Source: Psococerastis gibbosa
Lineage: Eukaryota; Arthropoda; Insecta; Psocodea; Psocidae
Assembly (NCBI GenBank): GCA_963971405.1
Contig: OZ020485.1
Coordinates: 17,608,001 to 17,672,000, forward strand
DNA: 64,000 bases
Direction: 5' to 3'
The notes beneath the pieces are model-generated. The model was not told where the DNA came from. It was given only the letters and a program-made list of their open reading frames with translations, and did no database searches. The position numbers were made by a program, and so were the translations under genes. Each line of letters starts with the position of its first letter. Position 1 is the first letter of the stretch. This document shows positions 1-11,120 of the stretch, piece by piece.

Positions 1-370
1 CTTCACGACCTGGACTTTTCACCTTTGCGCAGACTCCGCGCAATTAACGCGGATTGACACCGCGGCGGCGCTGACCTCTTTATGCGAAGTTTCGAGCTAG
101 GGAAATAGTTTGGGCGAAATCGTCGTAGTCGGAAGTGGCCGTCACGACGTCCTATGTAGGGTAGTTGGCTGAACTCGTGTCTGGCGGAGAGCGTGGGCCG
201 TGCCCTTACGGTGTGAGACCTACAGCACAGTACAATTCTGGGGGGAGATTTCTTCTTCTTCTGAGCAATGGCTTTAACTTGGGGGGTGGGACAAACGGTT
301 TCTTTACGATGCACCCTTTACTAGAAACGAAGAACACTAATTTCGAACGCCTCCTTTACATGGCTTAATG
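1..370. other. CpG-rich segment, possible promoter or 5' exon
   Basis: The first ~230 bases are much richer in C, G and CpG than the AT-rich DNA that follows. A GTGTGAG donor-like sequence lies near position 210. No convincing protein is encoded on either strand. The segment could be a 5' untranslated exon or promoter of a gene on the plus strand, or a piece of a repeat. Nothing in the sequence decides this. Confidence 0.25.
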
Positions 371-2012
371 GAAGGTAAATTCCCGCCATTTATTAACCAA
401 AGACTGAAATTTATCGACCATTACCATTAGGAATTATTTTAGTAAAAGCCCTGTTTTTGTCCCCAGTCGAATTTCACAAGAAATATCCATATTAGAGCTA
501 TCAAAAATGTCACATCTCTTAGAAAAAAATACTCATCTACATTTTGATACATATATTATTATTTGTAACCTCTGCCTCACTGTGATCGCCTGGGCGCATC
601 ACCATACTTATCTTATTGAGAAAAGTGCATCGTATCACTTTCGTATATGATCCAACTCTCTGATTGGGTGGGTTTAATTGCAAATTGCCATAAGTTAAGT
701 ATGGGGATGCGCCTCGCCAGTCAGAGGAAGGTAATTTGCCATGTTGGATTTCTATACGAAAGTTCCTCAGTTCCTCATTGTTGCATAAGCTTAATCTATA
801 CATATGTGCATATGCCTAATTTACTTTGTCTGGGCTCTGCGGGTCGGTTCTGAAAATCAACCGGAGTTAGTCGTAGTGACCCATTAAAAACACAGTTGCT
901 AGGTCAACGACATTATTAGACGAGGGAACCGTTAAGAGTACACAAAAACACCTCATCTTTCAGTCTAAAATGGCCATTTACATAAAGATGAAATGAGTCC
1001 ATTTGTTCAGAGGAAACAATGACTTCTTACTTCTGACTTAATAATACACTCGTGGGACACATTAGTGTCTACTGCTACAGTCATTCCCATAGATAACAAA
1101 TGCCTAGACTGCTTCAAATGAATTTTGCTGTTCATAAGCTATGAGTTATGACACATTATTTTGTGTCTACTGCTGTCATTCCCATCGATATCAAACACCT
1201 AGACCCCGGAAAATACATTTCGCTGTTCGTAAGTTAATGTAAGTACTGTTTATTCAGAAAAAACATTGACTTCTTACGTTTCACTAAATAGTACACGCGT
1301 GGGACATATTAGTGTCTATGCCTACAGTGAACCCCATCGATATCTAATTCTTAGACCGCGTTTAAATTTTGCAGTCGTAAGAATCTATTGGACATTTTAT
1401 TTTTCGGCTAACGATATTAGCGCTGTCACGAAACTACTATATAGGGTCTTCCAGACATCCCAGACACCCCATTTATCTTGGTTACATCTAGGAATGTTGA
1501 AATGAGGTTAAAAATTTAAACGAAGTTGGGTTCAAGTATTGTTTTGCTTTCGGGTTGTCGTGCCCCGAATTTTTTTTTAAACAATTAAATAGCCAAGGAC
1601 GACTTCTAGTTGTTCAATGTCTATGACCATAATTAATTTTTTAAGGTGGTGCGTTGGATTTGAATATCAGTTTTTTCGTGCCTTATAGAAAGATGTTCTC
1701 TGACGGCATATGGCGCATTTATTAAAATTAATAAAAAAAAAGACTTGATTAGATCCACATGCATTGCGCATTACGGCAGGATATTGTACAGTAGGTAGAG
1801 TAGATATAATTAATATAATGTAATTAAAGCCAGCGGTAGTTCGGGCGCATTTTTCATTGTACGTTATGGCTTACAGTTCTAGTGCCTTATAGGTTATTAA
1901 AAGTACTGCAAAGCTATATATTATGCGAGTTATAAGGTAATTATTTCAGTACCATTGCGGTAATTTAAATTCAAGTGCCCCATTTTTATAGTACGTCATT
2001 AAAGTACAATCA
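371..2012. other. AT-rich non-coding stretch
   Basis: No coding sequence or RNA gene was recognised here. It contains the tandem duplication at 1004-1390 and a fragment near 480-600 of the interspersed repeat that also occurs at 2013-2185 and 9192-9497. Confidence 0.5.
1004..1390 (+). repeat. Diverged tandem repeat
   Basis: The block beginning TTCAGAGGAAACAATGACTT near 1005 recurs near 1251 with similar order (CACTCGTGGGACA, GTGTCTACTGC, CCATCGATATC). An extra partial copy lies near 1150-1235. The period is about 247 bp. The copies are clearly diverged, so the duplication is old. Confidence 0.6.
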
Positions 2013-2185
2013 GACCCCCCCCCCCCCCGAACACCAACGCCGCTCGTTTTTTGAACAAAGCCGAATTTCCTTGTAAATATCTATTGCAGAGCTATAAAAA
2101 ATATTTTAGGCACTAGAAGAAATAGTTCTCGTCATTTTGATACATGATATGTGGCCAATCGGTCTCATATCATGACGTATCAAAC
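2013..2185 (+). repeat. Half copy of palindromic MITE-like repeat
   Basis: This segment starts with a C homopolymer, then has GAACACCAACGCCGCTCG, GAACAAAGCCGAATTT, an AGAGCTATAAAAAATATTTT block and CATTTTGATACATGATATG. The same order appears at 9192-9497 (there as inverted arms) and partially at 480-600, 6450-6530, 40600-40715 and 60470-60575. It abuts the DINE-1-like element that starts at 2186. Confidence 0.6.
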
Positions 2186-3048
2186 GAACCGGTCCGAGTT
2201 TACTCGAACATGCTTTCCAATTTATCAAAATTAGTAGATAGAGAAAATGAGTAATTTCATGGTAAATAATTTTCCTATGGTTAAATTTCCAATATCTCTG
2301 GAGGGGGGGGGGGGGTTGTCCATCTAACGTCACTGGAGGTGAGGTAAATTCTAGATAGGTCAGACCAACGCATTATCACACAGCAATAATGGCAGAGCAC
2401 GCAATGCATTTGAGCGTGAATTTTCTACCATTTTTTAAATAAAAAACATTTTTTGCACAAAACCAAATAGTTTTTTGGGAAGTAACCTGTCCGGTTTCGT
2501 TACTCAATTTAACACGTAAAATATGCCTGAAGGTAGAAATTATCCATAGAAAGGTTTCGCAGAAAAATTATTTTTTAGTCATTTTTCATTAAAATTTAGT
2601 TATTTTTATTTTTTATACCCCCCAAAAGCAAACTATCAAGAGGCAAGCGACCCCCCGCATTTTGTCAACATTAATGACGACTACAATATATGTGAATTTA
2701 AAAGAAATCGTTGGAGCCGTTTTTGAGAAATAATTTTTTTAGACGTTTTTTTTTAGTTTTTTGAGAATAAAACCCCCCAAATTGAGTTAGCCAAAAAAAT
2801 AAAAAAAAAATGGTCCCGAGGTATGATTTTTGTGAACCTACATGCCGAAGTTTATCATAATCGACTGAGTAGTTTGCCCGGAAATCCATAAACAGACAGA
2901 CGAGCGACAGAGCGACAGACAGATATTTCGTAAAAACCCCTTTTTTGGTTTCCAGGGACCTCAAAACGTGTAATTCCGTTGAAATCTCGGAATCGAAAAT
3001 TTGGACCGTCACAAAGCTTTCCTTATACTACGTATAAATTGGAAAGCA
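2186..3048 (-). mobile_element. DINE-1/Helentron-associated-like element, near full length
   Basis: Read on the minus strand, it begins TGCTTTCCAATTTATACG, carries a CTGT-rich microsatellite about 120 bp in, and ends with the inverted copy of the terminal sequence (AAATTGGAAAGCA), a short CGAGTAAACTCG hairpin and GGACCGGTTC. Subterminal inverted repeats, an internal microsatellite and a 3' hairpin are the layout known for DINE-1 and other Helentron-associated elements. The full-length copy at 51989-52847 is very similar. It encodes no protein. The family assignment is inferred from structure. Confidence 0.65.
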
Positions 3049-4020
3049 ATAATCAATCAATATAATCAAGACGCCAGCATGCTGTATATAAATGGGGATT
3101 GGGGGTGTGTACATAAACCAAGGAATCAAACTGTGTCCCCACTCATTGATTATTGTACACACCACCAATACCTCCCCCCCCCCCTCCGACTCCGACTTAT
3201 TAATTTACTGTGGATCATTGCATTCTTACTTCTCCCTAAGAGGTATATATATAGTGTCGATTCCTCAACAGGAAATTTACTGCACTGTGTTTCCACAGCT
3301 ATGCCAATGGCTTTTTAGAAAAAATGGTCATAGTGGCCATAATTACTTGATTTTTGGTGGTGGCTAGCAAGTAAGCTGAGTCACAGGTGTATAGGCACGA
3401 AGTTCTCACTAATAAAACTTGCTAATGAGTCCATTGTTTCCAGTCGTGCGACTGATTCATTATTCTGTACACTGCCAACTGAAGCCCAACAGCTTATAGA
3501 TATTTTCAACGAAATTTAGCTCCGTAAAGGTTCATGGAACAGATGAACCAGGGCTAACAGGCCGTGGTCGACCTGAAAGTGAACTTACAAATATACTTCG
3601 TCAACAACAGCGGTTGACTGATTCATGGTCAGGTAATACAGGAATATTTCCTGAAACTTACTAACACCTTAAAGAACATCTTAAGAGGCAACACGATCAA
3701 TAATTCCTGTGAGATTTAATCTTAACCAAAATTGACTAGTGGCACGTCTTCAGAGGCCTTTAATCAGTTGATAAGCAGCCCTTGTTGTACCTTATGGAAC
3801 CGGATAACTACTTCCCTTAAGATGATACATATTTAGGTGAATGACCACTTGACAAGCGCTTGGTGGGGCCGGTGGGGACAATATCTGATCCAGCACAAGA
3901 TTTTGGAAGGGGTCACGCAGGATTGAGGCAGAATTCTTCTAGATGGCAAGACGGTCATGAAGAACAATTTTAAAGGCGGAATCAGACCTCTCTCTCGCAT
4001 ATCGTGGTGTCTGTGCAGCC
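3049..4020. other. No gene recognised
   Basis: There are short open frames but none with recognisable motifs, and a C run lies near 3174-3184. The right part (about 3855-4020) may be upstream sequence of the retrotransposon remnant that starts at 4021, but I cannot read a protein in it. Confidence 0.4.
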
Positions 4021-4330
4021 ACGAAGAGATGGTGGAGCGTCGTATAAAACCGTGATGGCTGGAGGAGTGTTATCGAGCATGCCAATGTCCATCAATGGCT
4101 GTACAGTTGGTAGAAGAAGAAGGAGAAAAATCAAAGGCAGGCAAAAGTGAATAAAATATAACTTTTTCATCTTCGAGTTCATTTCTATCTAGGCTAGTGC
4201 AAACCTATATTATATTTTGTAGGGGTTCATGGAACTTGCATCCGTCGTTGTCGTGCAAAACTGGAGGAGTGTTGTCGAGCAGGCCAATACCTGTAGAGTT
4301 GTAAGAATAGCCGGAAGAAGGAGGAGAAGA
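4021..4330 (+). pseudogene. Non-LTR retrotransposon ORF 3' end, broken
   Basis: The frame from 4021 reads TKRWWSVV, a stop, then NRDGWRSVIEHANVHQWLYS. This matches the common C-terminal tail of non-LTR reverse transcriptases (a W...QNRDxWRxxxxxA pattern). A second partial copy of the tail (NWRSVVEQANTCR) begins at about 4260. The remnant at 35893-36040 has the same WWSVVQNRDDWR signature, so both probably come from one LINE family. In-frame stops show that it is dead. Confidence 0.55.
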
Positions 4331-4599
4331 AACCGAATAAAGAAGAAAAGAGTGGGGAAAACATTGTTTCATATTAGAGCTTATTTCAAGCTAGTGCAAT
4401 CCCATTATATTTTGGAGGGACCCCCTTTGGATTCGTAATTGGGGCCAACTGACCCCGCAAAGGTACCCAAACGACGCACCAGGGTGCGAGAACTTTTGGA
4501 TTCCGACACTGAAGCCGTGAAGGCAAGAGCGAAGGTCGGGTTTATTAGGATAATGCACTGTGAAGAGTTCCCAGGTGCAGCGCATTTGTATTCCATTCT

Positions 4600-5160
4600 G
4601 GTGGCCAAGGACGGGCATTTTGCGTGGAAATTTCAGGTTCACCGCCCGTACCTGGCTGCCAGATAGCATTTCGGCTTATTTAGGTGCCTATAGATAGGCC
4701 TGCTACTTGGGGGATAGTGGACTACAGGGTTATAGTCTCTGCGCTCCCTTATATAATGTATTGCATTCTGCATAGCCTAGGGGGTTGGTCTTTATGGTTT
4801 GAAGAATTTATCCATTAATTCATTAATAAATTACGGTAAAAAAAAATTTAGACCCCGCCCCAAATCAAATCCTTATAAGATGGGCGTAGACGGCAAACGT
4901 GGAAGCAAAAGACCTTCTAGGTCGACGCTTATAGGAACTCAAACGAGTAGACCCCACGAAGGGAAAAAAATAAAATAAAAAAAAAAAATAAAATCCTGGC
5001 CACGGCTTTGGGCTATTCTGTTCTAGTTAGCCAATAATTTTGTTCTGGCCATGAATGAGCATTTTGCGTGAAAGTTTCACGTTCGCAGTTTGTACCTGGC
5101 AATAATGTGTCATTTTGACGCGTTCACGTACCTATTGATGTGTAGTTAGGCGGGTAGAGG
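4600..5160 (+). repeat. Diverged duplicated segment flanking a retroposon
   Basis: The block at about 4600-4700 (TTCTGGTGGCCAAGG, GCATTTTGCGTG, GTACCTGGCTGCC) recurs at about 5040-5150 in diverged form (TTCTGGCCATGAATGAGC, GTACCTGGCAATAATG). The poly(A) retroposon at 4873-4994 lies between the copies. An overlapping open frame at 4439-4666 encodes 75 residues with no recognised domain. Confidence 0.4.
4873..4994 (+). mobile_element. Retroposon fragment with poly(A) tail, copy 1
   Basis: About 90 bp starting TTATAAGATGGGCGTAGACG and ending CCCCACGAAGGG is followed by an A-rich tail. The same sequence occurs at 14748-14856 with a single internal difference and a pure A tail. AAATCC occurs just before the copy and again at the end of the A tail, which fits a short target-site duplication. 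Near-identity points to recent retroposition of a 5'-truncated RNA. The source element is not in the window. Confidence 0.65.
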
Positions 5161-6550
5161 ATTTCGGGCTTATCAGTTGAAAAAAGAATTGCTTGTTGGC
5201 CTGTACAGTGTATATTTAGTGAATTTAGTATCGGATGCCTTCGGAGTGTCCAGAGGTTGAAGTGTATAGCAGGCTTACTGTAAAGTACCAAATTGCGCCA
5301 ACCAATGAGCGAGGAGAATAGTAACCATTAGTTACTGAACAAACTGCGGTAGCTCATGATTACAAATAATGGCAGCGGCGCTTCGGTAACCATTAGCAAC
5401 CGTTAGTTCCGCTCATTGGCTACCCCAAATTTATTTTGGATAGCCTACCTAACACACGGTATATCATACTGATTGCGTACGCACCCTTATGAGTTCGTTA
5501 TGTTATATGTTTTAAACCAGGTATGACCGTTCATCATCTCAGCTTTAGGCATAGCGAAAGAGGTTCGGTTGTGTTGAGCCGGTCAAGTAGGCGTAGGATT
5601 TACGAGGTGCAAGGTATGTACCTGGATTATCCCAAGTCAGTTACCTTCCCAACAATGACGATGCAGTTTGCACTTTACTGCATCAACTGGTAATGTTACC
5701 ATCGCTGGCGCAGTTTGTGTTTTAGAGAGAGGCAGGGTACCAGCGTAGTCCTGTTGCTAATGTAACGGAAGTTGAAGGTTCGAGAAATGGCATAAAGCGA
5801 AAAATTTTCCACCTGGCCTGGCCCAACTCTAACTCTAATATCACACTGACATTAAACTAACTTAGGTTGAAGAGGTAGCCTCCTCGTTATAACAGAAATT
5901 AAAGGTTTTTAGAAAAAAAACTGGACTTGGCGGGATTCGAACCCACGTTCTACGCATATCCTCGGCTGTTGAGAACAGATCGACCGACAGAAGGACATAT
6001 TTAGCGAATGAATATACTGTGTATATAGATACTGTACCCATAAAAAAATTACCTGAGCCTAAATCGTACCTGTCAGACAGCAGACAATACTAATTTCCGG
6101 CTTTCCATTCTAGATAGCAAACAATGAATGAGCAAATAGTTGTCGAAAAGTGCCAACAAAAAAATAACAATAAAAAATGACTATGATCCATGGCTGAGGC
6201 AGGCCCACACAGCTGTAACCTTTAATTTGCCATGATAACTCTTTGGCTGACACGTGCTATCTATTGTACGTTGTGCGTGGGCAGCCCCATATAGCGAGGC
6301 AAGTGCTTGCCGCCGGACCTGAATTCTCAATTCTATTGTTATGGTCTTAGACTACGTATTCCGTAGATATCGTATGTTGTGGGCGCTAGTTAAGGGGCAA
6401 CAGGAGGGGAAAGAATCTACGGGCATTAAGAATCAAATTTCACAGGCAGCAATAGGTATCTATAATAGTAGAGCTATAAAAAAATGTCTCGTTTGCTTAG
6501 AAGAAATATTCTTCTGCATTTAGGCCCTATATGCCTATGCATATGCATCA
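5160..6550. other. No gene recognised
   Basis: There is no coding sequence I can support. On the minus strand at 5931-6000 there is a tRNA-like T arm (GGGTTCGAATCCC). It is followed by an acceptor-like end, but no matching 5' half is present, so it is a relic and not a tRNA gene. A fragment of the 2013-2185 repeat family lies at about 6450-6530. Confidence 0.4.
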
Positions 6551-6735
6551 GGACATAGAGTAATGGTACTGACTCCGACTTTCACCCAAAGGTTGTTGGT
6601 TCGAGTCCCACACTTGCTACATTTCGGAGGGCATGTAAAGTAGGTGGTCCCCTGTATTCCTGGTTGAATGTAAGATAGGTCTGGGTTGGCTTAGTAATAG
6701 AACGAAAAAGTCAATCTTTATTTAATTATTTATTA
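6551..6735 (+). mobile_element. tRNA-derived SINE
   Basis: The head has a tRNA-like A-box region and a perfect B box (GGTTCGAGTCC). The body has GGAGGGCATGTAAAG and GGTTGGCTTAGTAATAGAAC, and it ends in an AT-rich TTTATT tail. The same head, body and tail are seen in many copies, best at 31284-31494 and 59999-60206. This copy has lost part of the middle. Confidence 0.8.
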
Positions 6736-7194
6736 TTGATTATGTGTGGACACTCAAGATGTCAAGTCGAAGAAGTTTCAAAACTGTGGCCAATGGGTGT
6801 TGTGTGAAATAAAATGCATCAACATGTAAAGGAAAGCTTTTTCTAAGCGATAAGACTTCAATTTTATCTCAACGATTATATTTCCTATGAAATAGGATTT
6901 TATTTAACAAAAAAAATAGGGGATTATTTGTTAAGATAGAACCAGAGGGGAAATTCCCTACATGTGTAAAAAAAACACCTAAATTAGTTGTTTGTTTTTG
7001 TCCTCACTGGTTACTCCACCAAGTGAGGGAAATGTTTGTTTACATTTTGATATAAAATTGTGTGTGGCCGTTATCAATTGCATTCAGTTATTGATCTTTG
7101 AATTGTGTACCTAAAAAATAAATAATGCGGGTGTTTGTGTGTTTATAGGCTATTTAGCCTCAGAGATGAAATATGTGAAATCTAAGTAGTGGGA

Positions 7195-7226
7195 CTGATG
7201 ATGTCGGCCACAGATGTTGACTAAAC
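7195..7226 (+). ncRNA. Hammerhead-like CTGANGA...GAAAC motif, degenerate
   Basis: CTGATGA is followed by a possible stem (GTCGGC with GTTGAC) and then TAAAC in place of GAAAC. Better copies are at 19005-19036 and 57357-57388. The conserved-core resemblance is visible, but stems I and III are not convincing. It may simply be the end of a repeat. Confidence 0.15.
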
Positions 7227-7369
7227 GTTTTGAAAATTTAACTTACCAGAGCTGCAAGTATGTGCATACTACGGGGCACCCACTATAGGTTTTGGAATAT
7301 GGACTCGAGGATGGTGCTGATTTAATTTAATTTTTAAGTTTAGTTTATTTACTTTTCCTGCGCCTTATC

Positions 7370-7560
7370 CTCATGGAGGGTTGACGGCACGACAGCAGCT
7401 TTTCCACACAGTCCAGCCCTCGGTTGAGAGCCCCAAACTTGTCATATCTCCGGTGATCTTTCTTCCTGTGTGACTTTTGGCCTCCCTGGTGGTCATCTTC
7501 CTTGTATCTCCCGGTTCATTACTCTTTGACTAGGTGGTTTTCGTCTCTACGTAGTCCCCA
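7370..7560 (-). pseudogene. Possible non-LTR retrotransposon 3' remnant
   Basis: The minus strand reads short pieces resembling the tail of a LINE polymerase (a GRP-rich stretch followed by DMTSLGLSTEGWTVW and CCRAVNPP), with frame changes between them. Similarity is weak and judged by eye only. Confidence 0.25.
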
Positions 7561-7797
7561 CCAGTTCAGCCTCTATTCTCTCATTTTCTCCTGTACGTCA
7601 CGGGTTCTTATCTCATGCCTTATATCTTGGGTTCTACGTTGCTCTCTTCAGTGTTTCACCACAGGATCTTTTTTCGTAAGGCCTACCACGCAAACCCATA
7701 CCGCACACACGGTCGCACAACTTACTGTATAATGTAATGGGTCCTTTCAGCTTTTGACATTTTCCGGTCTGTCAGAGTTTGTAGAGTTAATAATTGT

Positions 7798-7824
7798 TTT
7801 TGTTGTTGTTGTTGTTGTTGTTAT
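7798..7824 (+). repeat. Trinucleotide microsatellite (GTT)n
   Basis: A run of about eight TTG/GTT units directly after a T tract. Confidence 0.9.
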
Positions 7825-8454
7825 TAATTCTTCATTTGTTGTTGGGTTTCTTTTGTGGTGAAGATTTTTTGTCTTACGGCTACTTGACTACACCAATTGC
7901 AGACCGAGGTACAGCACAAGCTTTAAAGCTTAGTCCCGCCTAAGTCGTTAAATGGTCAAACATGTATTGTGCATTATCTGGGCCGACGTTTACTGATATC
8001 TACTGTATGAATTCATGGCTTATTATTTCCAGACTTAAGTGGCTGGCCTCGAGAGGGGATCCCACACAGGCAAGCTGCTGAGCAACTCGTCTTAGCTCTC
8101 AAAACAATACAATGTGTGAGAACGTTTGTACAAGATAAGGTACGCCTTACCTCCGGAACATTAATCTGTTCGTCTAGTAATTATTAAATAACTAGTCTCT
8201 ATTGTTTGTGCACACTAAAATGAATTGCATTATTGCACAAGAGAGATTTTTTTTGAACAAAAAAAATTGCAGACTTTAGATTGGGCTAAGCCTATTGGGC
8301 GTGAAAAAATCTCATATGGTGAAGTCATATAACAATTGACCGAGAGCACCTTATTGCCTAGGCCAACTTAAACAGGATCAATACATTAAGGTTCAGTAAG
8401 GTTTGAGAAATCACTGAAACCGATAAAAATTATTTTTTCTTGTTTAAATTCATG

Positions 8455-8486
8455 TAACCGGTACGAGTGAACTCGTAATGCTTTCC
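8455..8486 (-). mobile_element. Isolated 3' end of the DINE-1-like family
   Basis: It contains AACCGGTACGAGTGAACTCG followed by TAATGCTTTCC. On the minus strand this is the subterminal GGAAAGCA, the hairpin with arms CGAGT/ACTCG and the ACCGGTT terminus seen at full-length copies. No body is attached on the expected side. Confidence 0.5.
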
Positions 8487-8709
8487 ATCAGTCAATTAGA
8501 ATAATATTAATTATTTCATTATGAGTCATCCGGGGTAAACAATTGTCCTGAGAATGTATTTGCTGCTTTTACGATTTTCCCCATACTAAAGCATTGCTTG
8601 AAAAAAACATTCATTGCTCAAAAGAGACAAATGTGCATAATCGGCATATCTATAATTATATATACTTGCGCCTGCGGCGGGCGGCAGCTCGCCCCTTCGG
8701 GGCTTCTCA

Positions 8710-9151
8710 TTGAGCAATACGCAGCTCGGCCCTTCGGGGCTGGCATGACACAACTTCAATTTCCAGAATTTTCTAATTTTCCGCGCAATTTTTTGAAATT
8801 TTTCTGTCATAAGAACCTTCTCCTGACAATAACAAAACCAACAAAAAAAAATAGTGAAATCGGTCCAGCCGTTCACGCGTGATGGTGTGACCAAGGGAAA
8901 TAGGGATTCATTTTTATATATATAGTGTACATTGGGCATTACGCAGCTGGGCCCTCCGGGGCTCGCATGCCACTACTTCAATTTCGAGAATTTTCTAATT
9001 TTCCGCCCAATTTTTTTAAATTTTTATTTCTGGCATCAGAACCTAGTCCCGACATTAACAAACACAACAACAAAAAAATAGTGGAATCGGTCCAGCCGTT
9101 CACGCGTGATGCCGTGACATAGGGAAATAGGGATTCATTTATATATATAGA
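8710..9151 (+). repeat. Two tandem copies of a ~220-bp repeat
   Basis: Both copies contain TACGCAGCT followed by a GGC-rich patch, then ACTTCAATTT, GAATTTTCTAATTTTCCGC and GGTCCAGCCGTTCACGCGTG, and end GGAAATAGGGATTCATTT with a TATATATAG tail. Copy 1 is about 8710-8925 and copy 2 about 8934-9151. A tail in the style of 'CGGTCCAGCCGTT...' is common at 3' ends of arthropod retroelements, so these may be truncated retroposons. Both read mostly open on one strand but show no domain. Confidence 0.6.
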
Positions 9152-9191
9152 GATATTATATAACATAATTACATATAATATTATATTTGAA

Positions 9192-9497
9192 AAGAGCGAA
9201 TCGGACACCAACACCACTGTTTTTTTAACAACATCAAATTTTACTGGAAATATTCATGGTAGATGTATAAAAAAAATATTTTTCTACATTTTGATACATG
9301 ATAATTATGTAGCCGACACCGATTGGACATACATACAGTATATCATATATAAAATGGTGAGAACTGTTTCTTCTAATACCTAAAATATTTTTTACAGCTC
9401 TATTAAATTACTCTACATTACTGTATTTACTGTGGAATTCGACTTTGTTCAAAAATCGAGTGCCTTTGGTGCCCCGGGGGTCCGAATGGGCTGAAAC
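9192..9497. mobile_element. Palindromic MITE-like element
   Basis: The left arm (GAATCGGACACCAACACCAC, then ACAACATCAAATTTTACTGG) is the approximate inverse complement of the right end (GACTTTGTTCAAAAATCGAG, GGTGCCCCGGGGGTCCGAAT). Both arms meet near 9330-9360. Half copies of the same family exist at 2013-2185 and 60470-60575. The superfamily is undetermined. Confidence 0.5.
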
Positions 9498-10359
9498 CCT
9501 TTAAAAGGGGGCAGGTGTTGTCATAGGAAACATTTTAATACTACACAATCATGAGGGCATAGAAGGAAACGATATAAAGATAAAACACTACAAAACAGAA
9601 ACATATATCGTTGCAATCAGATAGCACAAAAGGTACGCCCTACACATTCACCCATAAAACCAATCTACAACCACCTACTACAAAACACCATATCTTGTCC
9701 TATCGCCCTATATGTTAGCGTAGACTAAATACCGTATCTAAATAAACCATAATATCTAACTCATCCGGCGGTGAGGGAGGGGACTCACCGATTATCGTAA
9801 ACAAAAGATTAACAATAACAGATGTAAACCTATAAATTTTTGTTATTATTACGACATCGGTTTTTGTTGATTTTATATCTAAAAGACATGGCTTGTGTAG
9901 GTGGGACCAGCTACTAGTTATGGGGTTTCTTGTAGATATCTTGAATATCAGGATTGCACAGCAATAAATTTTCTCTCCAGGTTTATTGCTTTTATATAAA
10001 TTTCAGAAGCTTTGCAATGTGGCTAACGGACCTAAACAGTGCCCTTTGTATTATGCTATCATTCAGATATACTCGTATACATACAGAGTGGTTAGGTATG
10101 TTAGAAGAAATGTTTCTCTACAGTTTTAGTAAATCACATGAAGCCGTAATTACCACTGATTGGCCGCGTTGTTAATGGAAGGTTGGGGCAGTTCGAGAAT
10201 ATGTCAGAAGAAAGGTTCCTCTACATTTTGATAGATCATACGTGGCCGTCACCTATTGGTTGCTTTAGAGATTTTTATGGATTAGCAATAATTCATAAGG
10301 CAAAATCTATTAAATATTATCCCAGTTTATGTATTTGAGGAGTTTAATGAACATTTACG

Positions 10360-10830
10360 TCAATGTAAGGGCGCTGTGGGCCTACTATGGTGTTTATTTT
10401 TATTCTTAACCTGGGATTAAAAATGTAAACGAGATAATTTTACAGTGTAAAGTGCTATTCAGTATCGTTTTGTTTACACTATTAACACCAAGAAAAAGTT
10501 AATACTAAACGGCACAGTAGGCCCACTGGACATAAAAATTATTACTATTATTATTATTATTATTTTCATTATTATGTATTGTAATTTTTGTAATATATGC
10601 TCCTTGTTCAGGGAATACTGGACAAGGAAAAGAAAGAAAGAAGAAGAATATTTATTTTTAATAAAAGGCTAATGGCTTACAGACAATTCAATGAATGTGT
10701 CCGATTAATCTCTTCAATCGCCTCTCTAAGGAACCTAATAGGTATTTGTGCCGAGTTATGACACGTCTCCGATCGCAAGGTGTGTGGAGACTCGCACAAG
10801 TACAAACACGCTACCACCTTGCCACCGAAG
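10360..10830 (+). repeat. Interspersed repeat block shared with 41040-41160 and 43195-43420
   Basis: The part at 10360-10520 (GGGCCTACTATGG, CTTAACCTGGGATTAAAAATG) recurs at 41040-41160. The part at 10680-10830 (CAATTCAATGAATGTGTCCG, GACTCGCACAAGTACAAACA) recurs at 43195-43420. No protein is encoded. Confidence 0.55.
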
Positions 10831-11120
10831 TAGCCAAATTAGCTCTCTCTCTCTCTCCATGGATGTTTTTAAAAAAATTGGAAAGATTCTTCTTAATTTA
10901 ATGCGAGGCTTATGTAGATACAGTATACTGGAAAATCATAAAGGCATAATATTGGCCTTAGGGGCCGAGGGCAAGAGCCTAATCTCGTAAGGTTAATCAA
11001 TGGCTAGCTCGGTAGAGCAATTACCATGCGGGAATGCGGGCCTGGCCCGGCCGGCCTATCTGCACAGGTGACATGTTAGACCGTACCGCAAAGAAATATG
11101 GCCGCAAATTACTCGTAATG

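Noticed and set aside
2698-3012. 104-codon minus-strand frame and similar plus-strand frames at 12696-13001, 43801-43989 and 51945-52193
   Set aside because: They lie in the DINE-1-like repeat. Parts recur in several copies with differing lengths and no conserved protein end.
5931-6000. tRNA gene on the minus strand
   Set aside because: A T arm and 3' acceptor-like end are present but no matching 5' acceptor, D arm or anticodon arm could be paired.
10990-11040. tRNA-like A box (TAGCTCGGTAGAGCA)
   Set aside because: No B box at the expected distance and no cloverleaf.
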